Assembly: GCA_022605955.1 (NCBI GenBank)
Contig: JAKCOZ010000083.1
Location: 248,001 to 312,000 of the forward strand
Reading direction: 5' to 3'
DNA: 64,000 nucleotides
Source of the DNA: Rallus limicola
Lineage: Eukaryota > Chordata > Aves > Gruiformes > Rallidae
Shown: positions 34,287-46,398 of the stretch, in pieces
How positions within the stretch are numbered: position 1 is the first letter of the stretch
Layout of the letters: every line of letters starts with the position of its first letter
The notes under the pieces: generated by a model
What the model saw: only the letters and a program-made list of their open reading frames with translations
What the model was told of the DNA's origin: nothing
The model's database searches: none
Program-made: the position numbers and the translations under genes

Positions 34287-36563
34287 ATGCCTTTCATGCC
34301 TAGCTTCTTTACTTTGGGAGTTATTGCTCGACGTTTAGCATGTTTTGAACTGCAGTCTGCTAGGGCCGAGAAAAGCACCGTAGGAGGTTCCAGGCATGTT
34401 CCCTCTTTCCAGGCAAAGGAAAAGGCTGAGAACCAAAGTGACAGGGGCTGCTCGTGTGTCATGTTAGGAGGTTTCAGACAAGCTATGCCTTTCAGGCCTA
34501 GCTTCTTTACTTTGGGAGTTATTGCTGGACGTTTAGCATGTTTTGAACTGCAGTCTGCTAGGGCCGAGAAAAGCACCGTAGGAGGTTCCAGGCATGTTCC
34601 CTCTTTCCAGGCAAAGGAAAAGGCTGAGAGCCAAAGTGACAGGGGCTGCTCGTGTGTCCTGTTAGGAGGTTTCAGACAAGCTATGCCTTTCAGGCCTAGC
34701 TTCTATACTTTGGGAGTTATTGCTGGACGTTTAGCATGTTTTGAACTGCAGTCTGCTAGGGCCGAGAAAAGCACCGTAGGAGGTTCCAGGCATGTTCCCT
34801 CTTTCCAGGCAAAGGAAAAGGCTGAGAGCCAAAGTGACAGGGGCTGCTCGTGTGTCCTGTTAGGAGGTTTCAGACAAGCTATGCCTTTCAGGCCTAGCTT
34901 CTTTACTTTGGGAGTTATTGCTGGACGTTTAGCATGTTTTGAACTGCAGTCTGCTAGGGCCGAGAAAAGCACCGTAGGAGGTTCCAGGCATGTTCCCTCT
35001 TTCCAGGCAAAGGAAAAGGCTGAGAGCCAAAGTGACAGGGTCTGCTCGTGTGTCCTGTTAGGAGGTTTCAGACAAGCTATGCCTTTCAGGCCTAGCTTCT
35101 TTACTTTGGGAGTTATTGCTGGACATTTAGCATGTTTTGAACTGCAGTCTGCTAGGCCCGAGAAAAGCACCGTAGGAGGTTCCAGGCATGTTCCCTCTTT
35201 CCAGGCAAAGGAAAAGGCTGAGAGCCAAAGTGACAGGGGCTGCTCGTGTGTCCTGTTAGGAGGTTTCAGACAAGCTATGCCTTTCATGCCTAGCTTCTTT
35301 ACTTTGGGAGTTATTGCTGGACGTTTAGCATGTTTTGAACTGCAGTCTGCTAGGGCCGAGAAAAGCACCGTAGGAGGTTCCAGGCATGTTCCCTCTTTCC
35401 AGGCAAAGGAAAAGGCTGAGAGCCAAAGTGACAGGGTCTGCTCGTGTGTCCTGTTAGGAGGTTTCAGACAAGCTATGCCTTTCAGGCCTAGCTTCTTTAC
35501 TTTGGGAGTTATTGCTGGACGTTTAGCATGTTTTGAACTGCAGTCTGCTAGGGCCGAGAAAAGCACCGTAGGAGGTTCCAGGCATGTTCCCTCTTTCCAG
35601 GCAAAGGAAAAGGCTGAGAGCCAAAGTGACAGGGGCTGCTCATGTGTCCTGTTAGGAGGTTTCAGACAAGCTATGCCTTTCAGGCCTAGCTTCTTTACTT
35701 TGGGAGTTATTGCTGGACGTTTAGCATGTTTTTAACTGCAGTCTGCTAGGGCCGAGAAAAGCACCGTAGGAGGTTCCAGGCATGTTCCCTCTTTCCAGGC
35801 AAAGGAAAAGGCTGAGAGCCAAAGTGACAGGGTCTGCTCGGGTGTCCTGTTAGGAGGTTTCAGACAAGCTATGCCTTTCAGGCCTAGCTTCTTTACTTTG
35901 GGAGTTATTGCTGGACGTTTAGCATGTTTTGAACTGCAGTCTGCTAGGGCCGAGAAAAGCACCGTAGGAGGTTCCAGGCATGTTCCCTCTTTCCAGGCAA
36001 AGGAAAAGGCTGAGAGCCAAAGTGACAGGGTCTGCTCGGGTGTCCTGTTAGGTGGTTTCAGACAAGCTATGCCTTTCAGGCCTAGCTTCTTTACTTTGGG
36101 AGTTATTGCTGGACGTTTAGCATGTTTTGAGCTGCAGTCTGCTAGGGCCGAGAAAAGCACCGTAGGAGGTTCCAGGCATGTTCCCTCTTTCCAGGCAAAG
36201 GAAAAGGCTGAGAGCCAAAGTGACAGGGGCTGCTCGTGTGTCCTGTTAGGAGGTTTCAGACAAGCTATGCCTTTCAGGCCTAGCTTCTTTACTTTGGGAG
36301 TTATTGCTGGACGTTTAGCATGTTTTGAACTGCAGTCTGCTAGGGCCGAGAAAAGCACCGTAGGAGGTTCCAGGCATGTTCCCTCTTTCCAGGCAAAGGA
36401 AAAGGCTGAGAACCAAAGTGACAGGGGCTGCTCGTGTGTCATGTTAGGAGGTTTCAGACAAGCTATGCCTTTCAGGCCTAGCTTCTTTACTTTGGGAGTT
36501 ATTGCTGGACGTTTAGCATGTTTTGAACTGCAGTCTGCTAGGGCCGAGAAAAGCACCGTAGGA

Positions 36564-38541
36564 GGTTCAGGCAGTTTCCCTCTTTCCAGGCAAAGGAAAA
36601 GGCTGAGAGCCAAAGTGACAGGGGCTGCTTGTGTGTCCTGTTAGGAGGTTTCAGACAAGCTATGCCTTTCAGGCCTAGCTTCTTTACTTTGGGAGTTATT
36701 GCTGGACGTTTAGCATGTTTTGAACTGCAGTCTGCTAGGGCCGAGAAAAGCACCGTAGGAGGTTCCAGGCATGTTCCCTCTTTCCAGGCAAAGGAAAAGG
36801 CTGAGAACCAAAGTGACAGGGTCTGCTCGTGTGTCCTGTTAGGAGGTTTCAGACAAGCTATGCCTTTCAGGCCTAGCTTCTTTACTTTGGGAGTTATTGC
36901 TGGACGTTTAGCATGTTTTGAGCTGCAGTCTGCTAGGGCCGAGAAAAGCACCGTAGGAGGTTCCAGGCATGTTCCCTCTTTCCAGGCAAAGGAAAAGGCT
37001 GAGAACCAAAGTGACAGGGGCTGCTCGTGTGTCCTGTTAGGAGGTTTCAGACAAGCTATGCCTTTCAGGCCTAGCTTCTTTACTTTGGGAGTTATTGCTG
37101 GACGTTTAGCATGTTTTGAACTGCAGTCTGCTAGGGCCGAGAAAAGCACCGTAGGAGGTTCCAGGCATGTTCCCTCTTTCCAGGCAAAGGAAAAGGCTGA
37201 GAGCCAAAGTGACAGGGGCTGCTCGTGTGTCCTGTTAGGAGGTTTCAGACAAGCTATGCCTTTCAGGCCTAGCTTCTTTTCTTTGGGAGTTATTGCTGGA
37301 CGTTTAGCATGTTTTGAACTGCAGTCTGCTAGGGCCGAGAAAAGCACCGTAGGAGGTTCCAGGCATGTTCCCTCTTTCCAGGCAAAGGAAAAGGCTGAGA
37401 ACCAAAGTGACAGGGGCTGCTCGTGTGTCATGTTAGGAGGTTTCAGACAAGCTATGCCTTTCAGGCCTAGCTTCTTTACTTTGGGAGTTATTGCTGGACG
37501 TTTAGCATGTTTTGAACTGCAGTCTGCTAGGGCCGAGAAAAGCACCGTAGGAGGTTCAGGCAGTTTCCCTCTTTCCAGGCAAAGGAAAAGGCTGAGAGCC
37601 AAAGTGACAGGGGCTGCTTGTGTGTCCTGTTAGGAGGTTTCAGACAAGCTATGCCTTTCAGGCCTAGCTTCTTTACTTTGGGAGTTATTGCTGGACGTTT
37701 AGCATGTTTTGAACTGCAGTCTGCTAGGGCCGAGAAAAGCACCGTAGGAGGTTCCAGGCATGTTCCCTCTTTCCAGGCAAAGGAAAAGGCTGAGAACCAA
37801 AGTGACAGGGTCTGCTCGTGTGTCCTGTTAGGAGGTTTCAGACAAGCTATGCCTTTCAGGCCTAGCTTCTTTACTTTGGGAGTTATTGCTGGACGTTTAG
37901 CATGTTTTGAACTGCAGTCTGCTAGGGCCGAGAAAAGCACCGTAGGAGGTTCCAGGCATGTTCCCTCTTTCCAGGCAAAGGAAAAGGCTGAGAACCAAAG
38001 TGACAGGGGCTGCTCGTGTGTCCTGTTAGGAGGTTTCAGACAAGCTATGCCTTTCAGGCCTAGCTTCTTTACTTTGGGAGTTATTGCTGGACGTTTAGCA
38101 TGTTTTGAACTGCAGTCTGCTAGGGCCGAGAAAAGCACCGTAGGAGGTTCCAGGCATGTTCCCTCTTTCCAGGCAAAGGAAAAGGCTGAGAGCCAAAGTG
38201 ACAGGGGCTGCTCGTGTGTCCTGTTAGGAGGTTTCAGACAAGCTATGCCTTTCAGGCCTAGCTTCTTTACTTTGGGAGTTATTGCTGGACGTTTAGCATG
38301 TTTTGAACTGCAGTCTGCTAGGGCCGAGAAAAGCACCGTAGGAGGTTCCAGGCATGTTCCCTCTTTCCAGGCAAAGGAAAAGGCTGAGAGCCAAAGTGAC
38401 AGGGTCTGCTCGTGTGTCCTGTTAGGAGGTTTCAGACAAGCTATGCCTTTCAGGCCTAGCTTCTTTACTTTGGGAGTTATTGCTGGACGTTTAGCATGTT
38501 TTGAACTGCAGTCTGCTAGGGCCGAGAAAAGCACCGTAGGA
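36564..38541 (+). repeat. 989-bp tandem duplication (five monomers)
   Basis: The rare ggttcaggcagtttccc, one base shorter than the common form, occurs at 36566 and again 989 bp later at 37555, each followed by gcttgtgtgtcc and then N monomers. Five monomers less one deleted base equals 989. The second copy ends at an approximate position. Confidence 0.85.
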
Positions 38542-39805
38542 GGTTCCAGGCATGTTCCCTCTTTCCAGGCAAAGGAAAAGGCTGAGAGCCAAAGTGACAG
38601 GGTCTGCTTGTGTGTCCTGTTAGGAGGTTTCAGACAAGCTATGCCTTTCAGGCCTAGCTTCTTTACTTTGGGAGTTATTGCTGGACGTTTAGCATGTTTT
38701 GAACTGCAGTCTGCTAGGGCCGAGAAAAGCACCGTAGGAGGTTCCAGGCATGTTCCCTCTTTCCAGGCAAAGGAAAAGGCTGAGAGCCAAAGTGACAGGG
38801 GCTGCTCGTGTGTCCTGTTAGGAGGTTTCAGACAAGCTATGCCTTTCAGGCCTAGCTTCTTTACTTTGGGAGTTATTGCTGGACGTTTAGCATGTTTTGA
38901 ACTGCAGTCTGCTAGGGCCGAGAAAAGCACCGTAGGAGGTTCCAGGCATGTTCCCTCTTTCCAGGCAAAGGAAAAGGCTGAGAACCAAAGTGACAGGTGC
39001 TGCTCATGTGTCCTGTTAGGAGGTTTCAGACAAGCTATGCCTTTCAGGCCTAGCTTCTTTACTTTGGGAGTTATTGCTGGACGTTTAGCATGTTTTGAAC
39101 TGCAGTCTGCTAGGGCCGAGAAAAGCACCGTAGGAGGTTCCAGGCATGTTCCCTCTTTCCAGGCAAAGGAAAAGGCTGAGAGCCAAAGTGACAGGGTCTG
39201 CTCGTGTGTCCTGTTAGGAGGTTTCAGACAAGCTATGCCTTTCAGGCCTAGCTTCTTTACTTTGGGAGTTATTGCTGGACGTTTAGCATGTTTTGAGCTG
39301 CAGTCTGCTAGGGCCGAGAAAAGCACCGTAGGAGGTTCCAGGCATGTTCCCTCTTTCCAAGCAAAGGAAAAAGCTGAGAGCCAATGTGACAGGGTTTGCT
39401 CGTGTGTCCTGTTAGGAGGTTTCAGACAAGCTATGCCTTTCAGGCCTAGCTTCTTTACTTTGGGAGTTATTGCTGGACGTTTAGCATGTTTTGAACTGCA
39501 GTCTGCTAGGGCCGAGAAAAGCACCGTAGGAGGTTCCAGGCATGTTCCCTCTTTCCAGGCAAAGGAAAAGGCTGAGAGCCAAAGTGACAGGGGCTGCTCG
39601 TGTGTCCTGTTAGGAGGTTTCAGACAAGCTATGCCTTTCAGGCCTAGCTTCTTTACTTTGGGAGTTATTGCTGGACGTTTAGCATGTTTTGAACTGCAGT
39701 CTGCTAGGGCCGAGAAAAGCACCGTAGGAGGTTCCAGGCATGTTCCCTCTTTCCAGGCAAAGGAAAAGGCTGAGAGCCAAAGTGACAGGGTCTGCTCATG
39801 TGTCC

Positions 39806-39836
39806 TGTTAGGAGGTTCAGGCAAGCTATGCCTTTC
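39806..39836 (+). repeat. Module A locally changed to look like module C
   Basis: Here the monomer end reads ttaggaggttcaggcaagc instead of ttaggaggtttcagacaagc. The changed stretch resembles the module C sequence taggaggttccaggca inside the same monomer. One base is lost and the frame shifts. A short intra-monomer conversion or template switch would explain it. Confidence 0.6.
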
Positions 39837-41185
39837 AGGCCTAGCTTCTTTACTTTGGGAGTTATTGCTGGACGTTTAGCATGTTTTGAACTGCAGTCTG
39901 CTAGGGCCGAGAAAAGCACCGTAGGAGGTTCCAGGCATGTTCCCTCTTTCCAGGCAAAGGAAAAGGCTGAGAGCCAAAGTGACAGGGTCCGCTCGTGTGT
40001 CCTGTTAGGAGGTTTCAGACAAGCTATGCCTTTCAGGCCTAGCTTCTTTACTTTGGGAGTTATTGCTGGACGTTTAGCATGTTTTGAACTGCAGTCTGCT
40101 AGGGCCGAGAAAAGCACCGTAGGAGGTTCCAGGCATGTTCCCTCTTTCCAGGCAAAGGAAAAGGCTGAGAGCCAAAGTGATAGGGTCTGCTCGTGTGTCC
40201 TGTTAGGAGGTTTCAGACAAGCTATGCCTTTCATGCCTAGCTTCTTTACTTTGGGAGTTATTGCTGGACGTTTAGCATGTTTTGAACTGCAGTCTGCTAG
40301 GGCCGAGAAAAGCACCGTAGGAGGTTCCAGGCATGTTCCCTCTTTCCAGGCAAAGGAAAAGGCTGAGAGCCAAAGTGACAGGGGCTGCTCGTGTGTCCTG
40401 TTAGGAGGTTTCAGACAAGCTATGCCTTTCAGGCCTAGCTTCTTTACTTTGGGAGTTATTGCTGGACGTTTAGCATGTTTTGAACTGCAGTCTGCTAGGG
40501 CCGAGAAAAGCACCGTAGGAGGTTCCAGGCATGTTCCCTCTTTCCAGGCAAAGGAAAAGGCTGAGAACCAAAGTGACAGGGGCTGCTCGTGTGTCCTGTT
40601 AGGAGGTTTCAGACAAGCTATGCCTTTCAGGCCTAGCTTCTTTACTTTGGGAGTTATTGCTGGACGTTTAGCATGTTTTGAACTGCAGTCTGCTAGGGCC
40701 GAGAAAAGCACCGTAGGAGGTTCCAGGCATGTTCCCTCTTTCCAGGCAAAGGAAAAGGCTGAGAACCAAAGTGACAGGGGCTGCTCGTGTGTCATGTTAG
40801 GAGGTTTCAGACAAGCTATGCCTTTCAGGCCTAGCTTCTTTACTTTGGGAGTTATTGCTGGACGTTTAGCATGTTTTGAACTGCAGTCTGCTAGGGCCGA
40901 GAAAAGCACCGTAGGAGGTTCCAGGCATGTTCCCTCTTTCCAGGCAAAGGAAAAGGCTGAGAACCAAAGTGACAGGGTCTGCTCGTGTGTCCTGTTAGGA
41001 GGTTTCAGACAAGCTATGCCTTTCAGGCCTAGCTTCTTTACTTTGGGAGTTATTGCTGGACGTTTAGCATGTTTTGAATTGCAGTCTGCTAGTGCCGAGA
41101 AAAGCACCGTAGGAGGTTCCAGGCATGTTCCCTCTTTCCAGGCAAAGGAAAAGGCTGAGAGCTAAAGTGACATGGTCTGCTCGTG

Positions 41186-41256
41186 TGTCCTCTTAGGAGG
41201 TTTCAGACAAGCTATGCCTTTCAGGCCTAGCTTGTCTGAAACCTCCTAACAGGACA
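41186..41256 (+). repeat. Hairpin 16, one mismatch
   Basis: Left arm gtcctctt; right arm standard. The monomer that follows has ttcaggcc, not ttcatgcc, the first such downstream edge. Confidence 0.94.
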
Positions 41257-41260
41257 AGCT

Positions 41261-42495
41261 ATGCCTTTCAGGCCTAGCTTCTTTACTTTGGGAGTTATTG
41301 CTGAACGTTTAGCATGTTTTGAGCTGCAGTCTGCTAGGGCCGAGAAAAGCACCGTAGGAGGTTCCAGGCATGTTCCCTCTTTCCAGGCAAAGGAAAAGGC
41401 TGAGAGCCAAAGTGACAGGGGCTGCTCGTGTGTCCTGTTAGGAGGTTTCAGACAAGCTATGCCTTTCAGGCCTAGCTTCTTTACTTTGGGAGTTATTGCT
41501 GGACGTTTAGCATGTTTTGAACTGCAGTCTGCTAGGGCCGAGAAAAGCACCGTAGGAGGTTCCAGGCATGTTCCCTCTTTCCAGGCAAAGGAAAAGGCTG
41601 AGAGCCAAAGTGACAGGGGCTGCTCGTGTGTCCTGTTAGGAGGTTTCAGACAAGCTATGCCTTTCAGGCCTAGCTTCTTTACTTTGGGAGTTATTGCTGG
41701 ACGTTTAGCATGTTTTGAACTGCAGTCTGCTAGGGCCGAGAAAAGCACCGTAGGAGGTTCCAGGCATGTTCCCTCTTTCCAGGCAAAGGAAAAGGCTGAG
41801 AGCCAAAGTGACAGGGGCTGCTTGTGTGTCATGTTAGGAGGTTTCAGACAAGCTATGCCTTTCAGGCCTAGCTTCTTTACTTTGGGAGTTATTGCTGGAC
41901 GTTTAGCATGTTTTGAACTGCAGTCTGCTAGGGCCGAGAAAAGCACCGTAGGATGTTCCAGGCATGTTCCCTCTTTCCAGGCAAAGGAAAAGGCTGAGAA
42001 CCAAAGTGACAGGGGCTGCTCGTGTGTCATGTTAGGAGGTTTCAGACAAGCTATGCCTTTCAGGCCTAGCTTCTTTACTTTGGGAGTTATTGCTGGACGT
42101 TTAGCATGTTTTGCACTGCAGTCTGCTAGGGCCGAGAAAAGCACCGTAGGAGGTTCCAGGCATGTTCCCTCTTTCCAGGCAAAGGAAAAGGCTGAGAGCC
42201 AAAGTGACAGGGGCTGCTCGTGTGTCCTGTTAGGAGGTTTCAGACAAGCTATGCCTTTCAGGCCTAGCTTCTTTACTTTGGGAGTTATTGCTGGACGTTT
42301 AGCATGTTTTGAACTGCAGTCTGCTAGGGCCGAGAAAAGCACCGTAGGAGGTTCCAGGCATGTTCCCTCTTTCCAGGCAAAGGAAAAGGCTGAGAGCCAA
42401 AGTGACAGGGTCTGCTCGTGTGTCCTGTTAGGAGGTTTCAGACAAGCTATGCCTTTCAGGCCTAGCTTGTCTGAATCCTCCTAACAGGACAAGCT
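41261..42495 (+). repeat. HOR block 16: 6 monomers plus insert (1235 bp)
   Basis: Order: tgctgaacg with gagctg; g; H with gcttgtg; N,H with aggatgttcc; tttgcactg; v. The tttgcactg change is found again only at about 46213. Confidence 0.85.
42421..42491 (+). repeat. Hairpin 17, one mismatch, first gaatcc form
   Basis: The right arm reads ctgaatcctcc where the older family has ctgaaacctcc, leaving one unpaired position. This state dominates from here to the window end. Confidence 0.94.
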
Positions 42496-43532
42496 ATGCC
42501 TTTCAGGCCTAGCTTCTTTACTTTGGGAGTTATTGCTGGACGTTTAGCATGTTTTGAACTGCAGTCTGCTAGGGCCGAGAAAAGCACCGTAGGAGGTTCC
42601 AGGCATGTTCCCTCTTTCCAGGCAAAGGAAAAGGCTGAGAGCCAAAGGTACAGGGTCTGCTCGGGTGTCCTGTTAGGAGGTTTCAGACAAGCTATGCCTT
42701 TCAGGCCTAGCTTCTTTACTTTGGGAGTTATTGCTGGACGTTTAGCATGTTTTGAACTGCAGTCTGCTAGGGCCGAGAAAAGCACCGTAGGAGGTTCCAG
42801 GCATGTTCCCTCTTTCCAGGCAAAGGAAAAGGCTGAGAGCCAAAGTGACAGGGGCTGCTCGTGTGTCCTGTTAGGAGGTTTCAGACAAGCTATGCCTTTC
42901 AGGCCTAGCTTCTTTACTTTGGGAGTTATTGCTGGACGTTTAGCATGTTTTGAACTGCAGTCTGCTAGGGCCGAGAAAAGCACCGTAGGAGGTTCCAGGC
43001 ATGTTCCCTCTTTCCAGGCAAAGGAAAAGGCTGAGAACCAAAGTGACAGGGGCTGCTCGTGTGTCCTGTTAGGAGGTTTCAGACAAGCTATGCCTTTCAG
43101 GCCTAGCTTCTTTACTTTGGGAGTTATTGCTGGACGTTTAGCATGTTTTGAACTGCAGTCTGCTAGGGCCGAGAAAAGCACCGTAGGAGGTTCCAGGCAT
43201 GTTCCCTCTTTCCAGGCAAAGGAAAAGGCTGAGAACCAAAGTGACAGGGTCTGCTCGTGTGTCCTGTTAGGAGGTTTCAGACAAGCTATGCCTTTCAGGC
43301 CTAGCTTCTTTAATTTGGGAGTTATTGCTGGACGTTTAGCATGTTTTGAATTGCAGTCTGCTAGTGCCGAGAAAAGCACCGTAGGAGGTTCCAGGCATGT
43401 TCCCTCTTTCCAGGCAAAGGAAAAGGCTGAGAGCTAAAGTGACAGGGTCTGCTCGTGTGTCCTCTTAGGAGGTTTCAGACAAGCTATGCCTTTCAGGCCT
43501 AGCTTTTCTGAAACCTCCTAACAGGACAAGCT
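42496..43532 (+). repeat. HOR block 17: 5 monomers plus insert (1037 bp)
   Basis: Starts with the rare ccaaaggtacagg plus ctcgggtg, then g; N,g; N,v; and a last monomer with tttaatttggg, agtgccgag and gagctaaag. Confidence 0.85.
43458..43528 (+). repeat. Hairpin 18, two mismatches
   Basis: Left arm gtcctctt and right arm agcttttctg for agcttgtctg. The same pair of changes occurs in hairpin 19, 1235 bp on. Confidence 0.93.
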
Positions 43533-44767
43533 ATGCCTTTCAGGCCTAGCTTCTTTACTTTGGGAGTTATTGCTGAACGTTTAGCATGTTTTGAACTGCA
43601 GTCTGCTAGGGCCGAGAAAAGCACCGTAGGAGGTTCCAGGCATGTTCCCTCTTTCCAGGCAAAGGAAAAGGCTGAGAGCCAAAGTGACATGGGCTGCTCG
43701 TGTGTCCTGTTAGGAGGTTTCAGACAAGCTATGCCTTTCAGGCCTAGCTTCTTTACTTTGGGAGTTATTGCTGGACGTTTAGCATGTTTTGAACTGCAGT
43801 CTGCTAGGGCCGAGAAAAGCACCGTAGGAGGTTCCAGGCATGTTCCCTCTTTCCAGGCAAAGGAAAAGGCTGAGAACCAAAGTGACAGGGTCTGCTCGTG
43901 TGTCATGTTAGGAGGTTTCAGACAAGCTATGCCTTTCAGGCCTAGCTTCTTTACTTTGGGAGTTATTGCTGGACGTTTAGCATGTTTTGAACTGCAGTCT
44001 GCTAGGGCCGAGAAAAGCACCGTAGGAGGTTCCAGGCATGTTCCCTCTTTCCAGGCAAAGGAAAAGGCTGAGAGCCAAAGTGACAGGGGCTGCTCGTGTG
44101 TCCTGTTAGGAGGTTTCAGACAAGCTATGCCTTTCAGGCCTAGCTTCTTTACTTTGGGAGTTATTGCTGGACGTTTAGCATGTTTTGAACTGCAGTCTGC
44201 TAGGGCCGAGAAAAGCACCGTAGGAGGTTCCAGGCATGTTCCCTCTTTCCAGGCAAAGGAAAAGGCTGAGAACCAAAGTGACAGGGGCTGCTCGTGTGTC
44301 CTGTTAGGAGGTTTCAGACAAGCTATGCCTTTCAGGCCTAGCTTCTTTACTTTGGGAGTTATTGCTGGACGTTTAGCATGTTTTGAACTGCAGTCTGCTA
44401 GGGCCGAGAAAAGCACCGTAGGAGGTTCCAGGCATGTTCCCTCTTTCCAGGCAAAGGAAAAGGCTGAGAACCAAAGTGACAGGGTCTGCTCGTGTGTCCT
44501 GTTAGGAGGTTTCAGACAAGCTATGCCTTTCAGGCCTAGCTTCTTTAATTTGGGAGTTATTGCTGGACGTTTAGCATGTTTTGAATTGCAGTCTGCTAGT
44601 GCCGAGAAAAGCACCGTAGGAGGTTCCAGGCATGTTCCCTCTTTCCAGGCAAAGGAAAAGGCTGAGAGCTAAAGTGACAGGGTCTGCTCGTGTGTCCTCT
44701 TAGGAGGTTTCAGACAAGCTATGCCTTTCAGGCCTAGCTTTTCTGAAACCTCCTAACAGGACAAGCT
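43533..44767 (+). repeat. HOR block 18: 6 monomers plus insert (1235 bp)
   Basis: Order: tgctgaacg with gacatgggc; N,v,H; g; N,g; N,v; last monomer with tttaatttggg and agtgccgag. Its last four monomers match the last four of block 17, and its start matches block 19. Confidence 0.85.
44693..44763 (+). repeat. Hairpin 19, two mismatches
   Basis: Identical pattern to hairpin 18: gtcctctt left, agcttttctg right. Confidence 0.93.
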
Positions 44768-46398
44768 ATGCCTTTCAGGCCTAGCTTCTTTACTTTGGGA
44801 GTTATTGCTGAACGTTTAGCATGTTTTGAGCTGCAGTCTGCTAGGGCCGAGAAAAGCACCGTAGGAGGTTCCAGGCATGTTCCCTCTTTCCAGGCAAAGG
44901 AAAAGGCTGAGAGCCAAAGTGACATGGGCTGCTCGTGTGTCCTGTTAGGAGGTTTCAGACAAGCTATGCCTTTCAGGCCTAGCTTCTTTACTTTGGGAGT
45001 TATTGCTGGACGTTTAGCATGTTTTGAACTGCAGTCTGCTAGGGCCGAGAAAAGCACCGTAGGAGGTTCCAGGCATGTTCCCTCTTTCCAGGCAAAGGAA
45101 AAGGCTGAGAACCAAAGTGACAGGGTCTGCTCGTGTGTCATGTTAGGAGGTTTCAGACAAGCTATGCCTTTCAGGCCTAGCTTCTTTACTTTGGGAGTTA
45201 TTGCTGGACGTTTAGCATGTTTTGAACTGCAGTCTGCTAGGGCCGAGAAAAGCACCGTAGGAGGTTCCAGGCATGTTCCCTCTTTCCAGGCAAAGGAAAA
45301 GGCTGAGAGCCAAAGTGACAGGGGCTGCTTGTGTGTCCTGTTAGGAGGTTTCAGACAAGCTATGCCTTTCAGGCCTAGCTTCTTTACTTTGGGAGTTATT
45401 GCTGGACGTTTAGCATGTTTTGAACTGCAGTCTGCTAGGGCCGAGAAAAGCACCGTAGGAGGTTCCAGGCATGTTCCCTCTTTCCAGGCAAAGGAAAAGG
45501 CTGAGAACCAAAGTGACAGGGTCTGCTCGTGTGTCCTGTTAGGAGGTTTCAGACAAGCTATGCCTTTCAGGCCTAGCTTCTTTACTTTGGGAGTTATTGC
45601 TGGACGTTTAGCATGTTTTGAACTGCAGTCTGCTAGGGCCGAGAAAAGCACCGTAGGAGGTTCCAGGCATGTTCCCTCTTTCCAGGCAAAGGAAAAGGCT
45701 GAGAGCCAAAGTGACAGGGGCTGCTCGTGTGTCCTGTTAGGAGGTTTCAGACAAGCTATGCCTTTCTGGCCTAGCTTCTTTACTTTGGGAGTTATTGCTG
45801 GACGTTTAGCATGTTTTGAACTGCAGTCTGCTAGGGCCGAGAAAAGCACCGTAGGAGGTTCCAGGCATGTTCCCTCTTTCCAGGCAAAGGAAAAGGCTGA
45901 GAGCCAAAGTGACAGGGGCTGCTCGTGTGTCATGTTAGGAGGTTTCAGACAAGCTATGCCTTTCAGGCCTAGCTTCTTTACTTTGGGAGTTATTGCTGGA
46001 CGTTTAGCATGTTTTGAACTGCAGTCTGCTAGGGCCGAGAAAAGCACCGTAGGATGTTCCAGGCATGTTCCCTCTTTCCAGGCAAAGGAAAAGGCTGAGA
46101 GCCAAAGTGACAGGGGCTGCTCGTGTGTCATGTTAGGAGGTTTCAGACAAGCTATGCCTTTCAGGCCTAGCTTCTTTACTTTGGGAGTTATTGCTGGACG
46201 TTTAGCATGTTTTGCACTGCAGTCTGCTAGGGCCGAGAAAAGCACCGTAGGAGGTTCCAGGCATGTTCCCTCTTTCCAGGCAAAGGAAAAGGCTGAGAGC
46301 CAAAGTGACAGGGTCTGCTCGTGTGTCCTGTTAGGAGGTTTCAGACAAGCTATGCCTTTCAGGCCTAGCTTGTCTGAATCCTCCTAACAGGACAAGCT
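44768..46398 (+). repeat. HOR block 19: 8 monomers plus insert (1631 bp)
   Basis: Order: tgctgaacg with gacatgggc; N,v,H; g with gcttgtg; N,v; g; H with tttctggcc; H with aggatgttcc; v with tttgcactg. Its ending matches the ending of block 16, and both lead into a ccaaaggtacagg monomer. Confidence 0.85.
46324..46394 (+). repeat. Hairpin 20, one mismatch (gaatcc)
   Basis: Left arm standard; right arm gaatcc. The last hairpin followed by ttcaggcc rather than ttcatgcc. Confidence 0.94.

Larger units (their letters stand above)
21429..41260 (+). repeat. Domain 2: uniform, hairpin-poor satellite core
   Basis: Blocks hold 9, 21, 12, 22 and 35 monomers, so hairpins are 1.8 to 7 kb apart. Q, D and I monomers are absent and C is rare (25988, 38997). 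Most monomers differ only as g or v, N and H types. Four of the five hairpin-preceding monomers (27279, 29699, 34103, 41079) share a private haplotype: gaattgcag plus agtgccgag, followed by gtcctcttagg in the hairpin arm. All five single-base deletions before 51 kb lie here: near 22784, 24214, 36566, 37556 and 39815. Confidence 0.85.
34287..41260 (+). repeat. HOR block 15: 35 monomers plus insert (6974 bp, three 1-bp deletions)
   Basis: The longest hairpin-free run in the window. It starts M with tgctcgacg like block 13, then N,H; cttctatac (34703); ggacattt plus ggcccgag (35121). M monomers without insert are at 35277 and 40224. Single-base deletions lie near 36566, 37556 and 39815. The last monomer has agtgccgag and gagctaaag. 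Confidence 0.87.
41261..46398 (+). repeat. Domain 3: transitional zone of short duplicated blocks
   Basis: Four blocks of 6, 5, 6 and 8 monomers. In this stretch the monomer following the hairpin carries ttcaggcc rather than the usual ttcatgcc, so five successive hairpins (ending 41256 to 46394) share a distinct downstream edge. The first gaatcc hairpins appear here (42421, 46324), alternating with gaaacc ones, so the old and new hairpin families are interleaved. Several blocks begin with tgctgaacg, and two also carry gtgacatgggctg. Confidence 0.8.
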
